From Brachypterus glaber (lineage: Eukaryota > Arthropoda > Insecta > Coleoptera > Kateretidae): a DNA stretch of 64,000 bases. The stretch's first letter is position 1; the number at the start of each line of letters is the position of its first letter. A program made the position numbers and the translations under genes. The notes beneath the pieces are model-generated. The model did no database searches and was not told the DNA's origin. It saw nothing but the letters and a program-made list of their open reading frames with translations. The stretch covers positions 10,591,916 through 10,655,915 of the forward strand of contig OY294045.1 in the NCBI GenBank assembly GCA_958510825.1, in the 5' to 3' direction. Of the stretch, positions 1 through 10,539 are shown in pieces.

Positions 1-866
1 TTTTATGACCGACTTTTGGCCGGCTAGATCAGCCAAATACCCGTCTGTGTGTTCATCTGTTCCAAATCAAAATGAATTAATTTCTGTGAGAAGAACCCTA
101 ATGTTTTTGAAAAAAATCTATGTAAAAATTATAAAGTTACAGGGGGCGCAACATTTCAAAACATTATAAAAATACATGGTAAAGTTCAGTTATCGTACTC
201 CGATAAGTTTCAAATTAAGGTTTTTTTACAATAATTATTATTATTTAAACAATATTAGTATAGGCGGATAATATGACAAATACCAAAAGCGGATAAGATG
301 ACGATACTTCATATAATACATATAAATAATATCGATGTAAACGTTTCGAATGAAAAGAACTGTCTATTATGCGGGGATATTGGTAAAGATAATGAGGTAT
401 GGTTTTAATGCTTTAGCTGCAGATTATAGACCTATGCTTAGCTCAATGAAATGAGTTCAAATAAGCCAAAATAAAGATTTAGATTTGTGATTTTTGTGAA
501 AATTAAAATACCCTTCAATATCCTTACAAGTTTTAAGCTATTTTTTTTATTCTTATTATTTTGTTGTTTTTAATGAAGTTTTTTTTTAGATTTTCTATTC
601 TTCGTCAACTTACCCTGGTGATAAGATGACTGTTTACATTTTCTTTTAATTATTTTTTTTAAGGAAATAATAGAAACAAAACAAAATGTATAAACTAGAT
701 AAACTATTACTTAAATTACCACCTTCTAAATAAAAGAAATGATTTAATTGAAAACCCTATTTTATAAAAACCATCAAAACTTATATTCCCCTACTTACGC
801 AAAATATTTTTTCACTTAGCTAACTTAGCTAACTAGTTTATTGAGACAAAGAAACTATCTTATACA
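1..866. other. AT-rich sequence, nothing recognised
   Basis: I see no gene, RNA or clear repeat boundary here. The sequence is strongly AT-rich with homopolymer runs. The first ~60 bases carry short GC-richer words that may be the edge of a repeat extending beyond the window. Confidence 0.5.
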
Positions 867-1010
867 GGGTGTTTTATAAACAGAGGTACTAAATTTAAAG
901 GGTAATATAACATTTAAAAATATTAAAAAAAGTTCCTATAAACCTTGGTCCGAAAATAGGCCCTAAGGAAGCTAAGCCTTCTAAGGGTCTAAAATAGTGG
1001 TTTTATTAAA
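867..1010 (+). repeat. Single arm of a palindromic 'TACAGGGTG' element
   Basis: The stretch begins TACAGGGTGTTTTATAAAC. It loosely follows the arm of the complete palindromic element at 21452-22624: the CAGGGTG terminus, then a conserved 'tataaac' segment, then the 'aaggaagct' word. No partner arm was found nearby, so this is probably one surviving arm of an old copy. The match was judged by eye and is diverged. Confidence 0.35.
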
Positions 1011-1238
1011 TATATCTGAAACCCTACAAACTACAGCAGTTATTAACTTGCTAGCAGCCATACACATGGTTTATATTAGTAACAATTTGCTACATTTCCG
1101 CCACTTTCCCAGGAATTTTCCCCCTGTTTTAATTGTTTTAAAATCGTAACAACTTTGGCTAAAAATATAGTAGAGCTAAACTGAACAAAAAAAAAACACT
1201 AAAATACGTGCAGAACCAAACGAAAGTAACGCGTGATA

Positions 1239-1953
1239 TACCGGGTGTCCCAACTCTATTTACCCAGCGATTTTCTCGTAAACTAAAAGAGATAATCAAG
1301 TTCTGAGAAAACCATATTAAATAAGACAACTTAAACTATCTTTTAGCATATATTTGATAGTTTCAGCTCTTGAAATCTGGGCAGGGGGCATACAGGGACA
1401 TTTTTTTAAATGAACTGGGGGGTCGTGTGATACATCATTTTATATCTTATAAAATTCATTTAACTTTATATTTTTTGTGTTGTTTAAACTTTTTTTTTTG
1501 GTTTAAAATAGGGTTAAAAATGGGTATTTTTGTCAACATTTCTCCAAAAAATCAAACAATTTTTTAAAAATTACTAATTTCATGATGAAAAAACGTAAAT
1601 TATACTTTTAAACTAATTTTAATTGACATAAATAAAAATTTACAAAAAAAAAACTTAAAAAATTGTATTTTTTATCACAAAAAATTAAAAAATCAAAACC
1701 TGTTTAAAAAATTAAAAAATATACAGTCCAATAGAGAATTTTATTTGCTTTAAAATGATGTATCACACGACCCCCCTTTTCATTTAAAAAAATCCCACCC
1801 ATGCCCCCTGCCCACATTTTAAGAGCTGAAAGTATTAAATATATGCTAAAAGATAGTTTAAGTTGTCTAATTTAAGATGGTGTTCGCGGAATTTGATTAT
1901 CTCTTTTAGTTTTCGAGAAAATTGCTGGGTAAATAGAGTTGGGACACCCGGTA
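1239..1953. mobile_element. TA-flanked palindromic DNA element (715 bp)
   Basis: The ends are long terminal inverted repeats starting TACCGGGTGTCCCAACTC. The left arm (1239 to about 1480) is mirrored by about 1725-1953, including the shared internal blocks 'ggtcgtgtgatacatcat' and 'cttttagcatatattt'. TA dinucleotides flank both sides (1237-1238 and 1954-1955), as expected for a Tc1/mariner-type target duplication. There is no transposase frame inside, so it is non-autonomous. Related single arms lie at about 36395-36600 and 53870-54020. Confidence 0.85.
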
Positions 1954-1990
1954 TAATACCTAGTAACTGCATATTGCACGCAGGCATGAT

Positions 1991-2615
1991 ATGAACAAAA
2001 CAGTCAATATGTTAGTAACACTTCGTCAAGTCAATTGTCCTGTCCCTGCAACTAATGATACTGCTAAATTTTTAGGAGTACACCTTGACAATAAATTATT
2101 GTGGAATACACACGGTGAGGCGCTTGCAAATAAACTGTCATCCACCATTTACCTATTACGCAATCTCTCAAATAAAGTCTCTGTCAATATACTACGCACT
2201 GCTTACTTTGCTATGTTTCAGTCAGCTTTATTGTATGGTCTCCTAGCCTGGGGGCACTATCTATCGTGATGACTGTAAAGAACACTTTAAATCTTTAAAT
2301 ATTTTAACTCTTCCCTGCCTGTATATTTTAGAAAGCTTAATTTATGTTAAATGCAACAAAAGCAAATACAAAACCTACGATAAAAGTCACAGTACAAATA
2401 CACGTAATGGTCAAAATATCTGTCCTGAATTTACAAGATTGTGCAGAAACCAAACTAGCACAAAATACTATGCCATAAAGTTTTTTAATGTTCTTCCTGA
2501 AAATATAAGACAGATAAACCTAAACCCTTTTAAAAAAAGAATAAAATCCTATTTGGCATTAAAGGCTTTTTATAATTTTGATGATTATTTAAAAAATAAT
2601 TTTAGTAATATTTAG
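1991..2615 (+). pseudogene. Non-LTR retrotransposon reverse transcriptase, C-terminal relic
   Basis: Two frames give the C-terminal part of a Jockey/CR1-like reverse transcriptase ORF2. The first (1991-2269) contains 'FLGVHLDNKLLWNTH', 'YLLRNLSNKVS', 'LRTAYFAMFQSALLYG' and 'AWG', the palm/thumb pattern usual in insect non-LTR elements. The second (about 2264-2615) contains 'FKSLNILTLPCLYILE' and 'KFFNVLPENIR', ending at a TAG at 2613. The segment normally between AWG and the second block is missing, so an internal deletion of some 25-30 codons plus a frame change is inferred. The copy is 5'-truncated and ends in a (TTA)n tail near 2740. It cannot be functional. Confidence 0.8.
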
Positions 2616-2706
2616 ATTTTAATTTGTTTATTTATTTGTACCTTATTTATTTTATTGTAATATTATTTTTATTTAAACTATTTATATGACAAGTGTAATC
2701 CGTATA

Positions 2707-2742
2707 ACACGAAATTATTATTATTATTATTATTATTATTAT
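2707..2742 (+). repeat. (TTA)n tail of the non-LTR element
   Basis: A run of about ten TTA/ATT triplets follows the reverse transcriptase relic after roughly 90 bases of 3' untranslated sequence. Simple 3' tails of this kind are typical of insect non-LTR elements that insert by target-primed reverse transcription. Confidence 0.7.
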
Positions 2743-3074
2743 AATCACGTGACTTCTACGTAAAATTCACGGGTACTATCCATTGTGAAGAGTATACTAT
2801 GAAATGCGAAGCATTATATTTCTTTACGGCTTGTTACCTTAATGTAAACCATTTCCACTAACATAAATAGCAGAAATTTATATATTTTTTTAAACTATTT
2901 AGATAACTAAGTATTTGCTTTTTTACTAGATAGTTAATAAAAGTAGAAGTTATAAAACATTTTTTTTTACAGTTTGGGATGATATCGATGAGATCTCTGG
3001 GGTGGGAAATAGGGGATACCACTTGTAGAGTCAGATATCATCATATATTTAATATGTATGAACTAATATTAAGT

Positions 3075-3230
3075 AAAGGAAAGTTGCCTAATTTTGGATA
3101 CCATTTAAAATTTATCCAATATTTAATAGGCGGTATTACTTTTTGATATTTTTTTTATATAACAACACACATTTCGAATAACGAACCATGATTTATTATG
3201 AAAACAATTTTATTCTCAACTGTATATGTA
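3075..3230 (+). repeat. Left-end fragment of the 'GCCTAATTTCGG' element
   Basis: The block starting AAAGTTGCCTAATTTTGG matches 5350-5480 for over 120 bases, including 'tattactttttgatatttt' and 'cgaaccatgatt'. Only the left end is present here. The fuller copy, with a matching inverted end, lies at 5350-6247. Confidence 0.6.
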
Positions 3231-3245
3231 ATACATACATTACAT

Positions 3246-3796
3246 CAAAGAACTTTTACCTCAAGAATGAACATGATGAAATCTACCGTATGCTTTGTTT
3301 GAAGCGTGAACCAACTACGGTGAGTGGCTGGTGGGAGTGACTATTGTTTACACTTAGTACGCGTAAAGAGAGAGAAAGAATGTGTAAACTCACAGTGTAA
3401 TGTCGTAAACTTTGTCAAGCAATACAGTGTTGCCGGTTGCAACACCTGCTTTAGATATTTTATTGTAAATTTTAAGAAATATTAGTTTTATTTGAGTTTT
3501 ATGTGAACTAGTAGTTTAATTTTAATAAATTTAATTATATTACATCAAACATAATTATAGTGTCGCAGTATAGTAGTTTTTTAAAATTTTAATGTAGGTA
3601 TAAAGATTTATCATAATGGTAAAGTGAAAATTACGCAACATCGCTCTGGTCACCAGAAGGTCAAAACTAGCGATACTTATGTTTACAACAGAAGCAGTAT
3701 CGCGTACGTTTATGTAAACAAACAAACAAACAAATAAAAAGATGACACATTCATTAACATTGGTCTTAAATAACTTCTTGGGGTAAAAGTTTTTTG
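3246..3796. mobile_element. Inverted-repeat element, first of two copies in the window
   Basis: The left end AAAGAACTTTTACCTCAAGAA is mirrored at 3775-3796 (CTTCTTGGGGTAAAAGTT), giving imperfect terminal inverted repeats of about 22 bp around roughly 550 bp. A nearly identical copy lies in reverse orientation at 63530-64000, running off the window end; by eye the two agree at well over 90% of positions. The inside includes a GTTT/AAAC-rich tract (aaacaaacaaacaaac) and no open reading frame of note. It is probably a non-autonomous DNA transposon. Confidence 0.7.
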
Positions 3797-3799
3797 CAT

Positions 3800-4970
3800 T
3801 ACATGTATTAATAAAGTTTGGAAGTACGTAATTTCTTGTCCCACTTTCTCACTCCTGGACCTGACCTGTAATGAAAAATAGAGACCAGTAAACTAATTAT
3901 TACTGGTCTGCATTATAATTCATTAATTTTGGCTAGATGGCACCACTGTTTAAAATGTCAAAATGGCGGAACTGCTGTTGTCACGATAAACACCAAAGTT
4001 GTTACAACCACATTTCTGTGTTTGTATTTATTTTTAATTTGGGTTTTATTATACATAATTTCATTTAATTTCTTTACTTAGTTATAATTCAAAAATAATA
4101 TTTTGTTTTAAATTAATTGTATTTTTGTAAGTAACGCGCTGAAAACCTCCTAGCTTTTCTGCGCGAGTTCGGGTAGGTTGCCTTCCGAACAGTAGCAATT
4201 TGACACTCGAGAACGATCGATGCGTGTCAATAAAAATATACTCAAATCCGCTGACGAATATACCACGCGCCGGGCATTTCGTTAGAATCTACCATATTTT
4301 ACGGCTGCAAACTATAGAAATAAGTTCCATATACACATATGTATTTAAATAATTAGTAGTGTATACCTACACTGGTCAAACAAACTTTAATTCGCGTACA
4401 TCAGTTTCCAATTATGTGGTGTCTCCTGTGAAGAAATGGCGGTCATGACCTGTCGTGCTGAATGCTGTAACTAAGGTAAGATTACCATATATATTATTGG
4501 AACTGTCGTTTTGTCTTTAATATTCTTTTCAATCATTAATACCTATTCGCAGTCCACTTAATTAATATCATAAAGGCGATGTTACGGAGGCAATCCCATA
4601 TCACCGAATGGGACCTTTCGACGTCACACAACAAAAGTAGTTTGATAAATACGAATATAATCTAATAGATTTTGTTGAAAAAAAACTAAATTTACAGTTT
4701 TAGTCAATGTTTATTACTTTTGAGACTGAAAAGGATAATAAATGTTATAAACGATGCCTTGTGAACTATCACCAAATGCTTTTTGTGGTTGTTTTTTTTG
4801 GGTTACGCGTATGTGAAACTTCAGTTTTATATGATTGTGCTTCTCTTGTGAAATGCAGGAAAAATGATTTGTAGTAAATATGAACAGAAATAAAAAACAA
4901 ATCATTATAGTATTATTTTCTTCATTTGAATTACTGCTCTTAAATAATAAACGATGTAGAGTGTAGAAAT
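3800..4970. other. Non-coding stretch, nothing firmly recognised
   Basis: This is AT-rich sequence with a slightly GC-richer island at 4130-4300. No frame has convincing coding character and no inverted-repeat boundaries were seen. A 63-codon minus-strand frame at 4714-4905 has a low-complexity, Lys/Ile/Phe-rich composition and I treat it as chance. Confidence 0.45.
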
Positions 4971-4973
4971 TTG

Positions 4974-5075
4974 AGTCAAATCAAAGAATTGGCTAAGGAT
5001 AGGGTGGGATGGAGAGCTGCCTCAAACCAGTCTTAGGACTGATAACTTGATGATGATTTATTGATAATGATGATG
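4974..5075 (+). pseudogene. 3' end of a non-LTR retrotransposon ORF2
   Basis: The frame from 4974 reads SQIKELAKDRVGWRAASNQS before a TAG at 5034-5036, then GATGATGATTTATTGATAATGATGATG. The 'LAKDR..WR' ending followed by a short GATGATGAT-type tail is the usual C-terminus and 3' tail of several insect non-LTR elements. Only about 20 codons remain, so this is an extreme 5' truncation. The clade cannot be fixed from so little. Confidence 0.6.
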
Positions 5076-5349
5076 ATTTAATAATGTGAAGACCTCCTGC
5101 TAACATGATTAACTCTTAATTTGCATTGGCAAGTCACTTAAACTTAATGTCTGTTTAGGATCAGTGTGCATATTTATTCCTGTCAGTTCAAAAATTGTTT
5201 AAATGAACATTTAGGTCAATTGGTTCATTACCCGTCTGTTTTGTTTTGTTTTACAAATGACAATGAGCAAAATTTAATTTAATATAACATACAAATCTGT
5301 ATAAATAAACGAGCAAATCAAAATGTTTCATCTAAGGGGCTGTCCATAG

Positions 5350-6247
5350 AAAAGTCGCCTAATTTCGGATACCATTTACAATGTATTCAATATTTAATAC
5401 TCGGTATTACTTTTTGATATTTTTTTTATATAACCAGATACAACTTATTATAGCGAACCATGATTAATTATAAAAGCAATTTTATTACAGTTTATTTTTT
5501 CCAAAAAACACGGTTAAAAAAAATCAGCGCATTTTTGTGCATTTGAAAAAGGGCTCCTAATTTCGGACATATCCGAAAAAATTTTTTCAAGAGTGGATCT
5601 GGATCCCATTGCTTATGTTTCTTGTTATTCCTTCACATTTAAGACGTAATTTAATCATTAAGCGATTTTCTACGAAATACTATAGGAACTATAATTTTAG
5701 ATTCCCAATTTCGAATATCTTAGTATCTTAGGTAATTTTCGTTTTTTCAAAATTGCTTATCTTAGTTTGTTGTATCCTTATAAAAATAATAATTAATGGT
5801 TGGTTATCCTGAATAATAATTACCTTGCGGATATCCGAAATTGTGAATCAAATGCACAAAAATGGTCTATCCGAAATTAGGCAACTTTCAGCTTTTTAGA
5901 TTAGAAATTTGTAGAATGTTTACGTTTTCAAATTGCTTAATTATGAATAGTGGATCAACTTAACTAACATCATAACTTACCCAAGACAGAATCACGAACT
6001 TTTATAACGATTATTTATAAAATAAACAAGCATAATAATGCAACTGAGCACAAAACTGCCATTTGCAATATAAACGATTTGTGCTGCCATTTAAAGGGGA
6101 GAAGCTCTACCGTTATCATATTACAGGACAGATTTAGTTTGGCTTTTGGCTTCACATAAAAGTAGGTTTCTGTTTACCTTTGCAGACAGTATCTTAAATA
6201 CACTACTATCCGAAATTTGGAAACCATCCGAAATTAGGCGCATTTCC
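5350..6247. mobile_element. Nested 'GCCTAATTTCGG' inverted-repeat element
   Basis: The left end at 5352 (GTCGCCTAATTTCGGATAC) is mirrored near 6221-6240 (ATCCGAAATTAGGCGCATTT). An internal copy of the mirrored word also occurs at about 5871-5883. The element interrupts the left arm of the TAA-flanked element: that arm's sequence resumes at about 6248 with 'acacttcatacccc'. The 68-codon frame at 6146-6352 straddles this junction and is not a gene. A left-end fragment of the same family is at 3075-3230. Confidence 0.6.
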
Positions 6248-6260
6248 TCTACACTTCATA

Positions 6261-6846
6261 CCCCGGTTCTTGCGTTATTAAAGGCTGTAGAGATTTTATA
6301 TTTTCCCTTGCGACTTTACAATCACGCTGAAAAAACTATGGAAACATTCTAATAACATTTTGTAATCATGCTGTTACCAGAGTATTTCCAGAGTGTATTT
6401 GTGCCCTTTATCCATAACGTTCCCAGAGTAAAATCAGAGCGTTTTCAGAGTGTTTTCGTTTGGACTTTTTTTTTTTTTTTTGAAAAAAAAAAAAAAAGTC
6501 CAAACGAAAACACTCTGAAAACGCTCTGATTAAAAAAAAAAAAGTCCAAACCCCGGTTCTTGCGTTATTAAAGGCTGTAGAGATTTTATATTTTCCCTTG
6601 CGACTTTACAATCACGCTGAAAAAACTCTGGAAACGTTCTAATAACATTTTGTAATCATGCTGTTACCAGAGTATTTCCAGAGTGTATTTGTGCCCTTTA
6701 TCCATAACGTTCCCAGAGTAAAATCAGAGCGTTTTCAGAGTGTTTTCGTTTGGACTTTTTTTTTTTTTTTTGAAAAAAAAAAAAAAATTCCAAACGAAAA
6801 CACTCTGAAAACGCTCTGATTAAAAAAAAAAAAAAAGTCCAAACCC
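6261..6846 (+). repeat. 290-bp tandem duplication with an internal hairpin
   Basis: The unit beginning CCCCGGTTCTTGCGTTATTA at 6261 repeats at 6551, an offset of 290 bp, with only a few differences. Each unit ends in a stem of about 45-50 bp in which AATCAGAGCGTTTTCAGAG and its reverse complement flank a T-run/A-run loop. The word CTCTGG/CCAGAGTG recurs many times here and in 6850-6990. Duplication of a hairpin-bearing core suggests replication slippage or repair around a foldback. Confidence 0.8.
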
Positions 6847-7308
6847 ACTTTGGATCTACTGTGAATCAAGCCTGGAACCACTCTGATTCAACTCTGACAA
6901 AATGGCACAAAACCACTCTGGAAACACGTTGGCAGCAGAATGTTTTCACTCTGACTCTGTTTCCAGAGTGTTTCCAGAGTAAGTTGAAGGTCGCAAGGGT
7001 TGGCTACCCCCCCTAGCACCCCCCTATTTGGGGGGGGGGGTAGCCAAAATACGAAATCTCTACAGCCCTTAATAACGCCAGAAACAGGGTATGAAGTTTA
7101 TGAATTTTGGTACAATTTGCGTTACGTAATATATGGACAGCCCCTAAAGTTAAATGGATAATCGAGTGATATCTGTGTCTACGTTTACACGATAAGGAAC
7201 TACCGTAGGTATAAATCGGTATTTTTTAATATCTATTAGAGAAAGGGGTAATAAGAAACACTCGGAGTTTAAGAGTTTTAAGAATGTTAAAATTAGGACT
7301 TAACATAA

Positions 7309-7542
7309 GGGGTCGTCCATAAAATACATCACGCAAATTGACCAAAATTCATACACTTCAAACCCCGTTTCTCGCGTTATTAAAGGCTGTAGTGATTTTA
7401 TATTTTGGCTACCCCCACTAACACCCCCCTATTGGGGGGTATTCAAAATATGAAATATCTACATCCTTTAATAACGCAAGAAATGGGGTATGAAGTGTAT
7501 AAATTTTGGTCAAGTTGGCTGACGTATTTTATGGACCACCCC
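7309..7542. mobile_element. TAA-flanked foldback MITE (234 bp)
   Basis: The arms of about 95 bp start GGGGTCGTCCATAAAATAC and are mirrored by GTATTTTATGGACCACCCC. TAA flanks the element at 7306-7308 and 7543-7545. The arms contain the same 'gcgttattaaaggctgtag' word as the larger element ending at 7144, so the two belong to one Harbinger-like family. Nothing is encoded. Confidence 0.8.
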
Positions 7543-8171
7543 TAAAGACAGAAACTTCTTTTTTTTTTGTATTATGTAGTATTAGTTTATTGGATTTTTT
7601 CACCGATTAAAGTAGTATCCGGTGACTTGAACTTATACTTATTTGCAATTTTTAAAAATATTTTTCATTTTTTCACTTATCTAGCTGGGGCTAGGTTAAA
7701 TCGCGCCAGGGGAATTTTTGTTGTGTTTCATAATAGGTAGTTGTTTAAAGGGTATTTGGAAAAAATTTTAACCAAAAATTCATTTTCTAAAAAAATTCAA
7801 TCAAAAAAAATTTTGAGAAAAAAAATCTGAAAAAAAATGAGCCAAAAAAATATGCTGATTTTTTTTTAGCGATAAAAGTTATTTGTTTTAGTGACCACGG
7901 TCCCTGCATTGGCGTTATTTTTCGATTTGGCCCCGGGCAAAGGTTTCCCTTAGTACGGCCCTGTCGACATGCCTCTGACTTTCTCATTATCATCGTTATT
8001 GGTTCATCCTTCAGAGATACGGATGGCTTTCGTGACGTGACAATTTCATAAAGAATTTTATTTCCATTCAAGTGGTTGACGGGGTGGGGCAGAAATACTC
8101 TGGAAAAAACTCGAGAATTATAAAAATTTAAATATATCTTTATACTCTCCGCAGCGTCCCAACCCATTCAG

Positions 8172-8291
8172 ATAAATGTCAAAATTATTAACCGGCAAAA
8201 CCATGTTAAATATTTAGGCATTACTCTATACAAAAACTTTACGTGGAATCAGCACGTCAAACACATGGGTAGGAAAAGCCTCCTATTCATT
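8172..8291 (+). pseudogene. Short reverse transcriptase fragment of a non-LTR element
   Basis: The frame contains 'HVKYLGITLYKNFTWNQHV' followed by 'KHMGRKSLLFI'. This is the 'KYLG(V/I)xLDxxLxWxxH' motif downstream of the catalytic palm in Jockey/CR1-type reverse transcriptases. Only about 40 codons survive and both flanks are unrelated, so this is a relic. Confidence 0.65.
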
Positions 8292-9420
8292 AACCCTTCG
8301 TTAACCAGATGGGGGTATGACAAAACCCAATGAGTTTATTTTAAACAAAAAACATATTTAGTCTTATTATCAGTTGTGAGAAAAACCATTGTGAAATAGG
8401 AGTGAAAGTGTTCTGGAGGTTTGTGGAACCGCATGGTTAATGGCGTCCCGATTTATTTTAACATTTTACAAGTTAAAATATGCTTGATATATTGCTTATA
8501 ATTTATTACCAAGTTACTATTTTATACATAATATATTATTTTGCTGGCTGAAACTTATTTCAGTCAGAAAAATATTTGTTGCTGGGTGACTAACATTATT
8601 TATTCATTTGGGGGTAAAGCCAGCAAAGGTAGGCTTATTGACATATTATGGGAGTTTCATAGTCATATTATGGGAGTCTTATAGGCACATTATGGGAGTC
8701 TTATGGGACTAGCGACCCGAAAGCTCTTTAAGGCTAATACAGACATTTCGCACTCACTGAAAGCTGAAAGGGCTGAATATGGGACATCCCATGGAAGTTT
8801 ATTGTGGGAGCTCCCTGGAATAATTTTGTTGACTTTGTATGGATTACTTCAAACCTTTATGGCAAAGCTGTTTATGTTTAAATGAATATAATAGGTACTA
8901 ACAATTTTTTTCGCAATGGAATTTGTTTGAAGTTGCAGAATATCCAAAAAAATTAGTTTTTTTATTTTATTTTTTAATTATAATTAAAAAGTTTATTTCA
9001 TATTTAATTATCATATAATCATTTTATTGAAATAAATGGTGTCTGTTATTTTTTTCTTTGTATTTTTATTAGGGTTTAATAAGTCACACGTGGTTAATAA
9101 CGTATTTTTTTTCCAAAAAGAAATATTTTTACTGGAAATTTTAAACAGTTCAAAATAATTGTAAAAGAAACAAAATTCCGGTTTACGTTAAACCGTTTAA
9201 CTATTAAAAAAGTCACTTTTTACTTGATACCCCTTTTTGTCACTCGACGTCTGACCCCCTCCCACTCTAAAGCGGTGAAATAATTGTTAAACAGTCCCTT
9301 ATTATAATTACCTATTTATAATTTTGGCTAAGGCGCAACTACGTGATCTTCATAAGGTGAACGACGCAAACACGATGTCGACACGGGGTCAGGGATAACG
9401 CATAGGGGCAGAGGCGCCAC
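8292..9420. other. Non-coding stretch with a short tandem repeat
   Basis: A 28-bp unit containing CATATTATGGGAGT repeats about three times at 8641-8705. The rest is AT-rich with no recognisable gene. The 60-codon frame at 8703-8885 has no features I recognise. Confidence 0.4.
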
Positions 9421-9424
9421 CCTC

Positions 9425-9517
9425 CAACCACTGTCGAGTTGGGGAATAGTTGGAAAAATTAAGTGGCAGAGTTGGGAAATTGGTAGAATAGTTGAAAATT
9501 GGTTGGCAGAGTTGAGA
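9425..9517. repeat. Degenerate GTTGG-rich repeat at the gap edge
   Basis: Variants of 'agttgg(a/c)a(g/a)a' recur several times up to the first N. The assembly probably broke in a tandem array that continues into the gap. Confidence 0.5.
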
Positions 9518-9717
9518 NNNNNNNNNNNNNNNNNNNNNNNNNNNNNNNNNNNNNNNNNNNNNNNNNNNNNNNNNNNNNNNNNNNNNNNNNNNNNNNNNNN
9601 NNNNNNNNNNNNNNNNNNNNNNNNNNNNNNNNNNNNNNNNNNNNNNNNNNNNNNNNNNNNNNNNNNNNNNNNNNNNNNNNNNNNNNNNNNNNNNNNNNNN
9701 NNNNNNNNNNNNNNNNN
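9518..9717. other. Assembly gap (200 N)
   Basis: Exactly 200 N characters, most likely a fixed-size scaffold gap of unknown true length. Any reading frame drawn across it is an artefact. Confidence 0.98.
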
Positions 9718-9770
9718 TTTATTTTCAACGTTGATGAATCATAACTGAGTTTACGCCGACTACTGGTCAT
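9718..9770 (+). repeat. 52-bp repeat shared with 25573-25625
   Basis: The block TTTATTTTCAACGTTGATGA through 'gccgactactggt' recurs at 25573-25625 with about one mismatch. At the first site it abuts the gap, so the full repeat may be hidden there. Confidence 0.65.
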
Positions 9771-9971
9771 TAGAATAGAAAATAAAATATTTCATTATAG
9801 GTATTTATTATAATATAATTATTTATGATGAATCAATTTCTCTCTTAAAATGCTAGTCTGTCCCTTATTTCGTCCGAGACTAAAATTTTATTTAAAAAGT
9901 ATTTTAAAAAATCATGTGAATAATTAAGGTATACCTTAATTATACATTTACTTTTCACAGAATACCTACTT

Positions 9972-10154
9972 TCTATACTGGAAATTCAATAAAACCTGCA
10001 GTAACTCATACCTCTGCTGCTTTCGTATAAGGGGTCCGCCTTAGCGAAGCTTCGACGAAATTACGCGAGTCGCACCCGAACTGGTATGATCTTCGCCTTT
10101 TACCACACATTCGCAACTGAGTCACAGCAGGTTTTATTGAATTTCCAGTATAGA
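9972..10154. mobile_element. Hairpin element of the 'CGCACCCGAA' family
   Basis: A 28-bp inverted repeat (TCTATACTGGAAATTCAATA...) brackets a core with AGTTACGCGAATCGCACCCG-like sequence and 'ATGGTCTTCGCCTTTTACCA'. The core recurs at 39480-39600 and, inverted, at 59500-59660. Each copy has different flanking inverted repeats, so only the core is the conserved module. It encodes nothing I recognise. Confidence 0.6.
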
Positions 10155-10424
10155 ATTAATCTAATTTATATCAGTTTCAATGGCGATTTCTCCCGTTATA
10201 TTAGACAGGGACAAAAGTTCTACCCAAAAAGGATAGAAGACATACATACAACTCCCACTTCCATCCAACCAAACAAATTTTGTATTTGTTCTCTGTTGAA
10301 CAAAGGCCGGGCGAAAACTGTAACTATATTATTTTAATTAAAGAAATTCGTGGCGCCATCTAAACTTTAGTAGAATTATCTTATTCTACAGATTCACAAT
10401 AGCTATGTTCGTTCGTGTCGCTCA

Positions 10425-10517
10425 GTGCTACACTTTCCGGCCAACCAAATAAATACTGTATTTGTTGTATGAAAAAAAAAATACAGTATTTATTTGGTTG
10501 GCTGGAAAGTGTAGCAC
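10425..10517. repeat. Near-perfect 93-bp hairpin
   Basis: GTGCTACACTTTCCGGCCAA and the following 'ccaaataaatactgtattt' are mirrored almost perfectly, with about one mismatch over 39 bp and a loop of about 15 bases. It could be a foldback MITE without clear target duplication, or a small-RNA precursor. The sequence alone does not decide. Confidence 0.7.
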
Positions 10518-10539
10518 AAATGAGATAGAGATAGGGTAG

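Larger units (their letters stand above)
5336..7144. mobile_element. TAA-flanked inverted-repeat element, Harbinger-like, composite (1.8 kb)
   Basis: The ends are a perfect 13-bp inverted repeat, GGGGCTGTCCATA at 5336 and TATGGACAGCCCC ending at 7144, flanked by TAA on both sides (5333-5335 and 7145-7147). A TWA target duplication is characteristic of PIF/Harbinger elements. The right-end interior matches the small element at 7309-7542. Inside are a nested 'GCCTAATTTCGG' element (5350-6247) and a 290-bp tandem duplication (6261-6846). There is no transposase, so it is a non-autonomous, secondarily enlarged copy. Confidence 0.75.

Noticed and set aside
7787..8167. 126-codon minus-strand frame
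   Set aside because: No domain, low-complexity Phe/Lys-rich C-terminus, no second copy; it borders an RT relic. Treated as chance.
9459..9770. Frames of 81-103 codons across the N gap
   Set aside because: Mostly unknown bases; artefact.
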